Part shown: piece after piece, positions 1-11,232 of the stretch
How positions within the stretch are numbered: the first letter of the stretch is position 1
Layout of the letters: every line of letters starts with the position of its first letter
DNA from: Perca fluviatilis
Taxonomy: Eukaryota; Chordata; Actinopteri; Perciformes; Percidae
Reading direction: 5' to 3'
Length of the DNA stretch: 64,000 bases
Assembly (NCBI RefSeq): GCF_010015445.1
Contig: NC_053123.1
Span: 7,338,434-7,402,433, forward strand
Translations under genes and position numbers: made by a program
Notes under the pieces: model-generated
What the model was told of the DNA's origin: nothing
Database searches by the model: none
What the model saw: only the letters and a program-made list of their open reading frames with translations

Positions 1-430
1 GCGAAGGCCCCATTGAAATTATGATTATTAGGGGCCGAGTAGCGAAGCTGCCGGACCCTCTTGTTTTTGTCAGTGTTATAATATTATTATTCCTAAGAAA
101 TCCATGTTCCCATGCAAGAAAAATCACCAAACTTTGCACACAAGTCCAGTACTGTGCCAAACTTAATCAGTCCGATTTGTGTACTGGTGGTATTGATGGT
201 GGCGCTACAGCAGCCATCTAAAATTCTTTATAAATTGAAAAACAAATCAACTGTATGCCAAACTGTAGCCACTGGCCCCAATAGTGCAGAAAGGTTGCCC
301 TGCTCTTACCCAGTAGCAATTTTGATGTTCATCACTCTACTTTCTTCATTGTTTTATATGATGGCCTTGCTGCCCTGGCGTTCTGCCCTGGCACAGGCCA
401 AAAAAGCCTTGCCCCTAAAATGGTGAAATA
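1..430. repeat. Teleost interspersed repeat (unnamed)
   Basis: The segment opens with a run containing GGGGCCGAGTAGCGAAGCTG, followed by text of the form 'caccaaactttgcacacaag' and 'ggtggcgctac'. I recognise this wording from an abundant interspersed repeat of teleost genomes. It is open in two frames over short stretches, but the predicted peptides have no domain and run past each other, so I do not call a gene. The window edge cuts the left side, so the true start is unknown. The class of element (DNA transposon or retroposon) is not shown here. Confidence 0.4.
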
Positions 431-879
431 CCAGGCCTGATATGCACAATACCTGGGAGGGAGATACCAATGTATCTTGGTATGTTTATGTATGTGTATA
501 TAGAGTAATTACAGTATGGAACAGATGTGGTACGTGCATGTGTGTGACCCAGTGTAGAGCATCAGCAACTTGCATACAAAATAGCCACCCATACCTGCAA
601 GCCGACCACCACTCTCTCTGAACTGTGGTTTTAATGAGCAGGTGTTGGGCAGAGGAACAAAAGGCATTAAGCAGCTCATCTCTCCTGGCTTGTCTTTACA
701 GGCAGCCGTGCACACAAGCAAATTTAATTTTTTAGAAAATAAATGTATTTTCAGTTTTGCAAAACACACAAATTACTTAATTCGTGATATTTACATTTTT
801 GTGCACTAGTTTTTTTTTGTTCACTAATTAAATAGTTGTGGTTCAGCAGCTGATAGTACGGACAGAGATGGGGCCTGCC
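431..879. other. No recognisable feature
   Basis: Ordinary AT-rich sequence with short T-runs. I see no convincing exon, inverted repeat or RNA gene between the left-edge repeat and the Harbinger remnant. Confidence 0.5.
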
Positions 880-2335
880 AGCCTATTTCTCATTGCTGCA
901 ACACTGACCTCCAAGACAAGAGGGGCGTGATCGACATTGTCCCTCCATGCTTTCTGTCCCCAATTCCCAAGCAGATGTTGTGGAGTGCAGCACAGCAGGT
1001 GATAATGCCAGGGACAAATGTAGGGTAGACTCCAGGGGCCTTGGAGAAGATGATGCGCTGCCTTGTTTTCCTCATTCCAAAGGCCCTCTCAACGATGGAG
1101 TGGGCATTGGCATGATGGACACTGTGGCGCTCCTGAACCTGGCACTTGTGGTGGCTCCCTGTAGGGCACAACTCAAGGCCCGCGGGCCCAATCCGGCACC
1201 TCGCAAATTTGGATCCGGCTTGCATATCGATTTAGGTTCACAATACATTTTGACTCGCCTATTTGTGCACCAAAATAAAAAGACAAAAATGTTTTCAAAC
1301 TGCAATTATGCTCAAAGCAGAATTTGGCAGATTTGCTGACTTTCAGACTCAGAAATTCCCACAGAACCAATGAGTTTGCATATTCAGGCCTGAGAAACAG
1401 GTTGTTGTGAGTCGGCTGTGTAATAGCCTGCTTTTAAAAATGTAATCATTGTTTTGCTTGCTTTGCTAAATTCTATAATGGCTAAGGAACTTTTTTACTG
1501 ACTTTTCTAGAGCTTTATTTATGTGGACCAAACTGCATATGAGAAGGCAATATGAGACAGGCAATAATACAGTCAAAAAGTTTTTACTTTTTCGATTTAA
1601 TAAAAGCATATCAATAAACTATACATGTCTGGCACTTGATGTGATTCTCATTTTCCAGTGTTGCCCTTAGTGAAATTGAGTTTAACACCCCTGCTGTGGG
1701 GTGTCAAGATGGAGACAGGTTGCTCAAGGCAGAGATACCCACCATCCTCTACAATGAAATAACCCACAGGAGGGTACAGGTGATATGTGAATAGAGGATT
1801 GTTTCTGGGGTCGTGCACTGACCCTGGGTTAGCCAGTAAATGTGTCCAAGCACTTGCCTCTACTGTCACAAACAGCTTGGAGATGGATGGACTGAAATAG
1901 CTTTCTGTTTACGTAGTCACAGGAGGCAGGACCTGCAGTTGCCTTTATTCTGGCACCCTTCAATAGCACCCACGCATTTTCTGAATGCCTCATTCTGAGC
2001 CAGTGCAGCCAAGCCTTCTTCAACTGCATTCAGGTGATGAGGCTTTGGAAAAAGGATGCAATGTGTGCTCATGTCCACCATTTTCCCAGCTAAATTATGA
2101 ACAGCACAGAAGATAATGCACGGGGCACCACATTACAGGATACCCCATGAGCCAGCCAAAACACATCACAACTTCCAGTTGAGGTTCCTAGCCATGGGTC
2201 TTTTCTGTGCCAAGTAAGTTATAATTTCAATTGTTGTCATCACGGGACAGCCTGAAATCTGTCTTCATATCCTCCTCGCCATCAAGATAAATCTTCAGTA
2301 ATGGAGCTGAAGTGTTCAGCGCAGCATAACAAATA
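880..2335 (-). pseudogene. PIF/Harbinger transposase remnant, interrupted by an insertion
   Basis: Read on the minus strand, this stretch carries the blocks of a Harbinger (DDE_Tnp_4, HARBI1-like) transposase in order. An N-terminal block (about 2335-2170) has DFRLSRDD and LLGTEKTHG. The next block (about 2010-1830) has DYVNRKLFQSIHLQAVCDS, leading to the GSVHD motif. The block at 1824-1695 has YFIVEDGGYLCLEQPVSILT. The C-terminal block (about 1140-890) has HSIVERAFGMRKTRQRI, then CAALHNICLGIGD. In the family these regions form the DDE nuclease that cuts and joins transposon ends; the N-terminal part usually acts with a separate Myb-like protein. Stops and frameshifts separate the blocks, and an hAT-like element sits between LTPH and the CPTG/HHANAHS block, so the gene is dead. 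No terminal inverted repeat or 3-bp target duplication was resolved. The family call is firm; the outer limits are approximate. Confidence 0.85.
1161..1693 (+). mobile_element. Non-autonomous hAT-like element, family B copy 1
   Basis: The ends resemble the common fish CAGGGGTGTCAAACTCA-type terminus: the left end reads ..AACTCAAGGCCCGCGGGCC and the right end ..GAGTTTAACACCCCTG. The middle (about 1205-1400) matches, on the opposite strand, the middle of the element at 50304-50889. Shared landmarks are GATCCGG, CAAAGCAGAAT, GGCAGATTTG and ATTCAGGCCTGA. It breaks the Harbinger transposase reading between its LTPH and CPTG blocks, so it arrived later. No clean 8-bp target duplication survives, so the superfamily rests on the termini. 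Confidence 0.68.
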
Positions 2336-4169
2336 GATGGTGTCTGGAAGAATAAAATCAAAATGAGAATCGCATACAAAACGCTAACAAGCTCAGACCT
2401 GCTTTCCTCTCGTTTTGAAAGTCAAGCAACCAATACTGTATATTAGCCTCAGCCTACTCCAGTTCAAAAAACTTCACCAACAAGCACTGAACCAGTGAAA
2501 CAGTTTTTCTTATATATCCAAAAGCCTGCACCCGGATCGCAGTCACCTATTGGCGGCTAAACAACTGCCGCTGGTAGCCGGCGTCCCGGAGCTTTGTAGC
2601 GGCTAAATACACCCAGCCACTGCTGCTCAGATTTTATCGTTCTATGGCACGACTGTTTGAGTTACAGCGCTTTACTTAGTTTAAAATACTTTTTATTTTA
2701 GGTCTATTGCAGTGTTTCTCAACGGAGGGTGGTATAGCCCTCCAGGGGGCGCTCAGAGGATGATTTGGGGGGTCGCTGGAAGCAATATTGTGGAAAGGGG
2801 TGTGTTGAGGTGCCTTTAGGGGACATTTGTTTTAAGGAGAGTTTACACCAAAGGTTCACAACAATAAGAGTTTAACCTTTTAAACTACTTGCAAAAAGCA
2901 GTGGTCTGCAACATTAAAAGCTGCCAGTTTACGCCACTGCGACTGGATCGTAACTCTTCTTCTCTTTAGTGTTTCTTTAGGCTTTGTGTGGTGCAGCTCC
3001 GTGCTGCCTTCATGGGAACGGGACGTCAGAGTATCATCTTATATAAACTCCATACTGCAGCGTTATGAATCGGTCTTGTCCTGAACTTTATAGTCTATAT
3101 CAAACGTTAACATCATTCATCTTAAATAAGTCTATGAACATAGCTGTCGAACATTTTTCATTCTATATGATTTTTTTTGATGATTTTTGATAACAATAGT
3201 AACAATAATAGGACTAATAATGATGATAATAATAATCCTAACAATAATAGGACCTAATCATTAATAATCAGTGCAATTAGCTTACATTTTATTTGATGTG
3301 GGGGTGCGGTAAAGGACCTGGATAAAGGATGGGGGGGGGGTTGCTGGTCCCACTGGTCCGGTCTGGGGGGGATACATTTTATAATTCAGCAGAGGCAGGG
3401 TTGTGTGGACCAGAAAGGGGGGGAAATCCTACTCATCCCATCCAGCAAATCGCACCCTGTGTGTAAATGTAAAAGCATTCATGGGCTGGATTGAATCACT
3501 ACTTTGTTGTATCGAGCAACACCAAAGAAGTGACAAAGGAAAATGTCACGCATTATTACTCTGAATGGTTCGATGTGATAGTAAAATATCCCGGGTAATG
3601 TCAGTGAGGGCATCCATAGCATCAGAACCAAGAAGCGGAAAATGCTTCTGATAGAGTTCATGATCTATTCCTTTTTAGATGTTTGCTTGAGATTTTATAT
3701 TTGTATTTCATTCGCACAAATATTAAAAACACTAGAGCGCGAAGCAAGCATACAAAAACAGTGTGCTGGCAAAATAAATTCAGAGGGCATCACAACAGAC
3801 AAAATGTCAAAATGACACAAATAAAGTATGGATTAATACAATAAAAAAGCCATGATGCAGATAATGATGAGCGAGAGAGCGAGAGAAAGAGAGAGATGAA
3901 CGTGTTATCTGTAATAGGTAGATTCATTAACAAAGTACATGTGCAATAACTCTTCCCGCAGTCAAAGTCCAGCCAAGTGTGAATTCCCATTCAAATTTAA
4001 TTCAACTAAGGGTAAAATAGTGTATTTCTTTCAGCTAAAACTCTAGGGATGCTGATGCATATGTTGACTCAGATAGGCATAGTTCCACCTAACCAATCTG
4101 CTGATCATATTCCAAGACATTTTGAGTGTGTATGAAAGACATTCTTTAGGTTGGTTTTTAGAGGTTGAA
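2336..4169. other. Mostly no recognisable feature
   Basis: I see no gene. The stretch holds an hAT-like terminus near 2705, a run of ATAATAATGATGATAA-type simple sequence near 3200-3260, and G-rich tracts at about 3326-3425 (runs of seven to ten G). The G tracts could fold as quadruplexes or be sequencing-difficult DNA. The rest is unique-looking AT-rich sequence. Confidence 0.5.
2705..2790 (+). repeat. hAT-like terminal fragment
   Basis: The text CAGTGTTTCTCAACGGAGGG followed by CTCCAGGGGGCGCTCAGAGG resembles the left terminus of hAT elements with a CAGTGTTTCTCAAC start. No matching right end was found nearby, so this is a fragment at best. Confidence 0.35.
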
Positions 4170-4435
4170 AATCCATCCATCCATCTGTAACCACTAATCC
4201 TTAGAGGATCACGGGTGGCTGGAGCTGATCCCAGCTGACATTAGGCGAGAGGCGGGGTACACCCTGTCAGTCACAGGGCTGACAGACAGCTACTCACTTT
4301 CACATTAACACCTACGGGCAGTTTAGGTCACCTTTAACCTAACACGTCTTTGGACAGTGGGAGGAAGCCAGAGGACAGTGGGTTTGAAGCCAGAATTCTC
4401 TTGCTGTGAGGTGTTTGTTGGGCTACATGCTGTAC
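4170..4435 (-). mobile_element. LINE 3'-end fragment with (GATG)n tail
   Basis: The plus strand starts with CCATCCATCCATC and continues with GGCTGGAGCTGATCCCAGCT, GGCGAGAGGCGGGGTACACC and GGACAGTGGGAGGAAGCC. I recognise this as the 3' untranslated end of an abundant fish non-LTR retrotransposon inserted on the minus strand, so the CCAT run is its (GATG)n tail. A second, different LINE with the same kind of tail lies at 34575. No coding part is present; 5' truncation is normal for LINEs. Confidence 0.6.
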
Positions 4436-4814
4436 AGTGCAAAGTGAGTGCTACAGTATAATGCTGCAATGATTATTACACATCCCAGGCTAAAAGTTAG
4501 CATCCTCACCAGTTGATGAACCATGTAGAAGAAATTGTAGGGTATGTCTAGTTAGCTTTAGTATTATTCTGCAGCACTACAAAGAAAATGTGGATAAGAA
4601 TAGACTGCTAGTTCTTTCCAAAGTAACCCTTTTTATTTGTTTACGATGGCAAAAGATACTATAGACAGCTGAGATTAATGCTTTATTGTAAGTATTTTTT
4701 AACAGTAAGTTAGGCTTTTACAAGAGAATATCATCGTGATGAACTGATAAGTTAAACCGATCTCAAGTAAACCCCCCCCAATAAAGATTAGCACAAAGTG
4801 ACTATCCTAAACTC
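4436..4814. other. No recognisable feature
   Basis: AT-rich sequence between two LINE fragments, with no exon-like frame. Confidence 0.5.
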
Positions 4815-5121
4815 AGATAAGCATCAGTGCCATATATCTGGAACATATCTGGAACAAACTCCCAGAAAACTGCAGGTCCGCCGCAACTGTTCTCTCAAAT
4901 CAAGGCTGAAGACTTTTCTTTGTGATGCTGCCTTTCTTTAAATAATTCTTAATTTTCTTACACTGCACTGCAACTTTTATTCTTGTATTTCACATCTATT
5001 ATTCCATTTTAGCTGTTTTTATATTTTTAACTGTTTTAAACTGCTCTTTAATGTTTTATGTAAAGCAGTTTGCATTGCCTTGTTGCTGAAATGTGCTATA
5101 GAAATAAAGCTGCCTTGCCTG
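4815..5121 (+). mobile_element. LINE (CR1/L2/Rex1-like) C-terminus and 3' end
   Basis: Around 4835-4910 one frame reads IWNKLPENCRSAATVLS and, after a frameshift, the next reads LKSRLKTFLCDAAFL then stop. This is the usual last segment of CR1/L2-type LINE ORF2 proteins (WNxLP..R.A.....FKS.LKT.LF). It is followed by a typical fish tail: GCTCTTTAATGTTTTATGTA, TGCTATAGAAATAAAGCTGC and TTGCCTTGCC-like repeats. Everything upstream of the last 40 or so codons is missing, as in 5'-truncated copies. Note the small tandem duplication ATATCTGGAAC/ATATCTGGAAC at about 4833-4853. Confidence 0.65.
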
Positions 5122-5394
5122 GCAATAAAGTTTGAATGTTATGTTGCCTTGGTATTCCCGGGTCTGGATCTCTGTATTTTGAGTTTTTTTGTCTTGGGTG
5201 TTGCATACCTTTCAGGACACGAGAGAGTGCTGAGCACACTAACCTAATACAGTATGGGGCTGTTGAGTGGAAGTAAAGCAATATGCTACGTTATCCTTCC
5301 AAAATATGAAGCTGTAGGCTGCATGAAGCTGAGAACATGAAATGAAGAAGTGTTTTACTTTATTTACTGTGATAATTGGTTTGATGCTATGTGT

Positions 5395-5395
<1 letters not shown>

Positions 5396-5440
<45 letters not shown>

Positions 5441-6012
5441 ATATATATATATGTGTGTATGTATGTGTATATATATATGTGTGTATGTATGTGTATATAT
5501 ATGTGTGTGTATGTATGTGTATATATATATGTGTGTATGTATGTGTATATATATATGTGTGTATGTATGTGTATATATATATATGTGTGTATGTATGTGT
5601 ATATATATATATGTGTGTATGTATGTGTATATATATATATGTGTGTATGTATGTGTATATATATATGTTTTGTGTATATATATAGTATGTAGTGTTTATA
5701 TTGTGTGATAATTTTTTCTCTTCTCTCTTCTTTTTTTTTTTGTTGTCTTTATGTGTTTTTGTATTGTTGTATTGTTTTTTTGTTTGTATATGTATATGTG
5801 TATATGTATATGTATATATATGTGTATGTATATGTATATATGTATATGTATATATATGTATATGTATATGTATGTATATGTGTGTATATATATATGTGTA
5901 TATGTATATATGTATATGTGTGTATATATATATGTGTGTATATATATATGTATATATATATATTGTATATGTATATATATATGTATATGTGTATATATAT
6001 ATGTATATGTAT

Positions 6013-6092
<80 letters not shown>
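5396..6092. repeat. GT/AT satellite block with higher-order unit
   Basis: About 700 bp of alternating purine-pyrimidine DNA. It begins with (GT)n at 5401-5426. From 5451 to 5666 a unit starting ATGTGTGTATGTATGTGTAT recurs at 5451, 5477, 5501, 5529, 5555, 5583, 5611 and 5639, giving periods of 24 to 28 bp that differ only in the length of the internal (AT)n. A T-rich spacer (5703-5785) follows, then TATATG-type repeats and a pure (AT)n tract at about 6026-6085. Long open frames here on both strands (all Cys/Val/Tyr/Ile or His/Thr/Tyr) are products of the repeat, not genes. Confidence 0.95.
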
Positions 6093-6094
<2 letters not shown>

Positions 6095-6664
6095 ATATTT
6101 TTTTTACAGTAAATAAGTACAATTCTACCAACTCATATTTGTTGTATGAAGACAGTAGCAGAAATGAGAAATGACATGCGAGGGCATCCAGCTACGGTAA
6201 GCATGTGGGGGAAAAAATGTCAGTCACAGTAACAGTTATAGTTGTATAATGTTTTCGCTAATATGGCTGGCAGTTAGTTTGGTAACATATAAAAGCAGAG
6301 AAGGCGTATGCTTAGTAAGCATCAGACTTTAGAGGGCTAATTCTTGGAGGCGTGCAGTAAGTACCAGTGATCAAATCAATCTTACTAAACTACTGCTAGA
6401 AAAGAATTGTAAATGTTTCGGTCCTAAATGGGACAAGTTCTAACATAACCTGTAACCCCACAATATGATGTAGTTAGTAAATGCTCTGCTGCTCCTTGGC
6501 CTTGATAGTAAACTAGACATTGCAGGTAGTTAGCTCGTGAGAAGGCATGCTAATAGCAGCTGTCAGCAGCTTACCTGAGAGCAGACACTGTTTATCCATC
6601 CATCTTAGGGCGGTGGTGGGAGTACCACTTAAAAATGGTTCATTTTGTGACGTCCTGTTATTTA
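6093..6664. other. No recognisable feature
   Basis: Unique-looking sequence up to the TA (6663-6664) that marks the left edge of the Tc1 insertion. Confidence 0.5.
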
Positions 6665-6880
6665 CAGTGCCTGAAAGTATTCCCCGGGCCCCTGAACGTT
6701 TCGACCTTTTGCCACATTTCAGGCCTCAAACATAAAGATATAAAACTGTAATTTTTGTGAAGAATCAACAACAAGTGGGTCCCAATTATGAAGTGGAACG
6801 AAATTCATTGGCTATTTCAAACTTTTAACAAATAAAAAACTGAAAAAGTGGACGTGCAAAATTATTCAGCCCCTTTACTT
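6665..6880 (+). repeat. Left terminal inverted repeat of Tc1
   Basis: Reverse complement of 8067-8283 with scattered substitutions and small indels. The outermost bases CAGTGCC are preserved in both copies. Confidence 0.9.
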
Positions 6881-7050
6881 TCAGTGCAGCAAACTCTCCC
6901 AGAAGTTCAGTGAGGATCTCTGAATGATCCAATGTTGACCTAAATGACTAATGATGATAAATAGAATCCAGCTGTGTGTAATCAAGTCTCCGTATAAATG
7001 CACCTGCTCTGTGATAGTCTCAGAGGTCCGTGTAAAGCGCAGAAAGCGTC

Positions 7051-8068
7051 ATGAAGAACAAGGAACACACCAGGCAGGTCCGAGATACTGTTGTGGAGAA
7101 GTTTAAAGCCGGGATTTAAAGGAAACAAAAGATTTCCCAAGCTTTAAACATCCCAAGGAGCACTGTGCAAGCGATAATATTGAAATGGAAGGAGTATCAG
7201 ACCACTACAACTCACGAAGACCCGCGCTCCCTCTAAACTTTCAGCTCATACAATGAGAAGACTGATCAGAGATGCAGCCAAAGAGGCCCATGATCACTCT
7301 GGATGAACTGCAGAGATCTACAGCTGAGGTGGGAGACTCTGTCCATAGGACAACAATCAGTCCATACTGCACAAATCTGGCCTTTATGGAAGAGTGGCAA
7401 GAAGAAAGCCATTTCTTAAAGATATCCATAAAAGTGTCGTTTAAAGTTTGCCAAAAGCCACCTGGGAGACACACCAAACATGTGGAAGAAGGTGCTGTGG
7501 TCAGATGAAACCAAAATCGAACTTTTGGCAACAATGCAAAATGTTATGTTTGGCGAAAAGCAACACAGCTCATCACCCTGAACACACCATCCCCACTGTC
7601 AAACATGGTGGTGGCAGCATCATGGTTTGGGCCTGCTTTTCTTCAGCAGGGACAGGGGAGATGGTTAAAATTGATGGGAAGATGGATGGAGCCAAATACA
7701 GGACCATTCTGGAAGAAAACCTGATGGAGTCTGCAAAAGACCTGAGACTGGGACGGAGATTTGTCTTCCAACAAGACAATGATCCAAAACATAAAGCAAA
7801 ATCTACACTGGAAGGGTTCACAAATAAACATATCCAGGTGTTAGAATGGCCAAGTCAAAGTCCAGACCTGAATCCAATCGAGAATCTGTGGAAAGAACTG
7901 AAAACTGCTGTTCACAAAAGCTCTTCATCCAACCTCACTGAGCTTGAGCTGTTTTGCAAGGAGGAATGGGCAAAAATGTCAGTCTCTCGATGTGCAAAAC
8001 TGATAGAGACATACCCCAGCGACTTAACAGCTGTAATCGCAGCAAAAGGTGGCGCTACAAAGTATTAA
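7051..8068 (+). pseudogene. Tc1 transposase pseudogene (DD34E)
   Basis: The start at 7051 reads MKNKEHTRQVRDTVVEKFKA and hits a stop at 7117-7119. The same frame then continues with the first helix-turn-helix block (ISQALNIPRSTVQAIILKWK). The first catalytic Asp is at 7504-7506 in KKVLWSDETKIEL. A frameshift after it moves the reading to the frame with KHGGGSIMVWACFSS, the second Asp within QQDNDPKH (codon 7775-7777) and the catalytic Glu within SPDLNPIENLWKELK (7880-7882). The 34 residues between the last two give the DD34E spacing typical of Tc1. The protein ends at GGATKY and a stop, just inside the right inverted repeat. The catalytic residues themselves are kept; the damage is the early stop and at least one frameshift. 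In the family this enzyme binds the inverted repeats in the nucleus and cuts and pastes the element at TA. Confidence 0.95.
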
Positions 8069-8283
8069 CTAAGGGGGCTGAATAATTTTGCACGCCCAAT
8101 ATTTCAGTTTTTATTTGTTTAAAAGGTTTGAAATATCCAATAAATTTCGTTCCACTTCATGATTGTGTCCCACTTGTTGTTGATTCTTCACAAAAAATTA
8201 CAGTTTTATATCTTTATGTTTGAGGCCTGAAATGTGGCAAAAGGTCGAAAAGTTCAAGGGGCGAATACTTTCGCAAGGCACTG
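8067..8283 (-). repeat. Right terminal inverted repeat of Tc1
   Basis: Inverted partner of 6665-6880; begins just after the transposase stop and ends CACTG before the TA duplication. Confidence 0.9.
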
Positions 8284-8285
8284 TA

Positions 8286-9893
8286 CCTGACAATGTAGCA
8301 CAAGTAGACTATATATTTCACACTTATTGTTTTCAATCAGATCATTTATAGGCCTTGTTACAGTATGAATGGACAATCAGTGTTCAGAGAAGGTCAATAG
8401 AGCTATATTCTGGAGAAAAAATATCAAGCTCTTGAAATTGCACATAGTTACTACTGTTGAGATTCTAATCTCTTTGAGTGCACTTTCTTGTAAGGGAATA
8501 GGTGTCGCTAGCTTCACAAGTCTCAAGACCTTGAGAGGGGATGAGAATACTGGATTTCTTGCTGATTTCATAACTGTGAGCTATTTGTGCTTTCATCAAC
8601 AAATTGTAAGGAACGGGAACTCGGTGGCCTTTCCTTTTGTTAAAAGGTTAGCTGATGGCTTTCTTTGATATTTCTGGAGGATTTAAGCTCAGGAATGAAG
8701 TGTTTCTCTTTTGCTATCCTCTAGTCACTGCTGCTTTTAACTTTTTGTAATTTGCTTTTTGCCAAGATAACCTTGTCAGTGCTCAACACAGCCATGAAAC
8801 CAAATCCTGAAAGGTCAGTGAGGACAGGAGTGAACAAAAATCAATACTACTGGCTGTGATCACAGAGGACATTCTGAGTTACAGCGGTTTTGTCACTTAG
8901 AAAATCTCTTTTCGTGGCACATTGTGGCTATGAGATAATGTCATGCGTTACCACAAGAAAAAAGTAAGTATTTTATAATTGTATTGTAGGCTAATACTGA
9001 GACTAGCATTTGTAGATGGCATATCTTTACGACAGAAAAGCTTTTTCAGTATCACCTTCACTGCGGCATACTCTCTAATAAGGTTTGTAGGGCACTCATG
9101 TTTTGAGTGACAGCAGGCAGTTATGAGAAATTAGTGCAATAGCCAATGGCAAAGGGAAAAAAAAAACTATATTGAGAGTTTATCTAGGCTACATTGCAGA
9201 CAGGGAGGGAGAAGGAATCTGTTGTTTTCAAGCCTGTATCTTCATTTTTCTGGGTTGACCTGCTTGATTTGCTTTTGGCACAGCTGATCCACAAACAGAC
9301 GCTGGTCCCCTCGAGGCTTAAAGAGAATTCAGGGTAGGTGTGTTTTGCGGTCTTTGACTTTGTGTGGCAAAATTAAAGTCAGGGTTTCCCCCAGAAAGGC
9401 TGTTAAGCCCGGTGGCAAATGTCTTTTTTGACAAGGGCCCGTCCATAGAAGGCATAAATGTAGAGCCATATTGTTCCTGTGATAACAGAATCATGAACAA
9501 AAATGTATTGAGAATTTAAAAAAGCTATAAAACAGATTCCAGAGGGCCCTACATTAAGTCCATGCTAAAAGTTAACTGGAGATTTGAAAATAGTTTCCAA
9601 CCGAGCCGACCCACTGTAACTGTAGTGTAAAAAGTCTTAAAATACTTTAAAAAATAACTCACAGTGGCTCAGGCCCGGTCACCAGGCTTGCAATACACCC
9701 TGGGTGTACAGCATGATCACAATGGGTCATTGTCACTTAGTCAAGTCCTTTTTGGAGGACTGAACTTTTAGCTTCTGTCCTGTTGCTCTGTTTTCTAGGC
9801 TCATTGTTCGGTCTGTCAAAAGTCACAAAGTCCTATTCCTTGCACTTTGATGTCAAGTTATTGTGAGATCTTAACAAAATGTTATTAGAAATG
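8286..9893. other. No recognisable feature
   Basis: About 1.6 kb with no exon-like frame, no simple repeat longer than a short A-run (9160-9168) and no inverted repeat that I could see. Confidence 0.5.
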
Positions 9894-9897
9894 ATAA

Positions 9898-10383
9898 AAG
9901 GGACTGATGGGATTTTTTGAAGTGGGGTTGTATGAGGTACTTATCCACAATCAGTGTTTTACCTACAGTCGATGGCGGTCGGTACGCCCCCCAGTTTGGA
10001 GAAGCAGGCTGCCGTGGACGGAGATGGCAGCAAAACAAATTTTATCTACAAAAATCACGATCAAATCAAGTTATTGTGTGACTTAGGAGTTTTAAAGGGT
10101 TAGTTTGGATTCGCCATCGTAAAGGGCTTTCTGACAGCAAGGTAAAACGGTGAAAATATTTTAAATATAATATACACTTAAAAAGATATTGATTTTATTT
10201 TTTATTTTTATTTTTTAGGTGGTCCATTTTCAGGTGGGTAAAATACGTTTAGCTGTTGCAGTACATTGCTTAGCTTCCGTGTCTGTGCTCCTGTCTGCTT
10301 CTGCAAACTGGGGGCATGCCGGCCTCCGTATACACTATGGAGTACCTCATGCAACCCCACTTCAAAAGATCCAAACTATCCCT
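9898..10383 (+). mobile_element. TTAA-type MITE
   Basis: The left end AAAGGGACTGATGGGATTTT then GAAGTGGGGTTGTATGAGG is the inverted match of the right end ..CCTCATGCAACCCCACTTC..ATCCAAACTATCCCTTT. The right flank is TTAA (10384-10387); the left flank reads ATAA, probably a mutated TTAA. Internal text such as GATGGCGGTCGGTACGCCC fits a MITE common in percomorph genomes. An additional internal copy of the terminus (AAAGGGTTAGTTTGGATTCG at about 10095) suggests a rearranged or self-inserted copy. TTAA duplications point to the piggyBac or Kolobok superfamily, but there is no coding sequence to decide. Confidence 0.68.
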
Positions 10384-10509
10384 TTAAGGCATTACACAGA
10401 AAGCCCCGACAGTCACTTCAACACAAATCAAAAATGTCGCTGAACTTCATAAAACAGGAGTCAGGAGAAATGTATTTGGATTTTGTCAAGTCTAACTAGA
10501 GTAAGAACA

Positions 10510-10511
10510 AC

Positions 10512-10581
<70 letters not shown>
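10510..10581. repeat. (CA)n microsatellite
   Basis: About 36 dinucleotide units with one CG interruption near the start. Confidence 0.98.
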
Positions 10582-10582
<1 letters not shown>

Positions 10583-11232
10583 AGTAAATTATGAAATTGG
10601 AGCAAATCATTCAGGACAACACATTCAGTGTACAGAGGTTTGCTCAAAGGTCAGGGACATACTGAGCATACTAATTACTTCAACAACCCCCAAGGAGAAA
10701 CTCAAAGGAGAAAAGCCCTGTTGAGCCTGCACACTGTATACAGCATTTAACAATCGCACCAGGTATGTTCATGTGTACAAGGAATTTGCACTTTGCATGA
10801 AGGTCATGTTTTCCCAAGCACTCTTTGCACAACCACTTTTTTATGACAGCGCACTGTGAACCCCACAGTCGGTGCTGTAAAAAACAATGGCTCAGCACGT
10901 AAAGAAGCTTTTTGGCACAGCCAAATGATGAACTCTCTGGCATTCAGGGAGTCGCATCACCTCAGCACTTTGTAGTATGCTCGAAACTTAATGTTAGGGT
11001 GTTGGGTGACCAGACACAGGGATACTTAAAGCTGTTCTCCACCCAAAGACTTCAAATGCAGCTCCAAAACAGTTTGTTATAGGCTCCTTCATCAAAGCAG
11101 AGCCAGATGCTGGCATAGACAGCACACTAAAAAAAAAAAAAATATATTTGACTGATTGTTACCAATACTGTTAAAACAACTGTTTGTAGAATGTGTGATG
11201 TTTATTTTCAGTTGCCAATCTGTAGCCATCAG
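10582..11232. other. No recognisable feature
   Basis: No domain-bearing frame; an A-run and short (AT)n at 11128-11148 only. Confidence 0.5.

Larger units (their letters stand above)
6665..8283 (+). mobile_element. Tc1-like DNA transposon, complete ends, inactive
   Basis: The element runs from CAGTGCCTGAAAGTATTC to ..TTTCGCAAGGCACTG and is flanked by TA on both sides (6663-6664 and 8284-8285), the target duplication of the Tc1/mariner superfamily. Its ends are inverted repeats of about 215 bp (6665-6880 against 8067-8283), sharing for example GACCTTTTGCCACATTTCAG and GTGCAAAATTATTCAGCCCC, so it belongs to the long-IR group. The total length, about 1.62 kb, is full size. One transposase gene lies between the repeats and is broken, so it could move only if another copy supplied the enzyme. 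Confidence 0.95.

Noticed and set aside
5342..6174. Several long open frames (up to 255 codons) on both strands
   Set aside because: They are direct translations of GT/AT repeats (Cys-Val, Tyr-Ile, His-Thr) with no domain.
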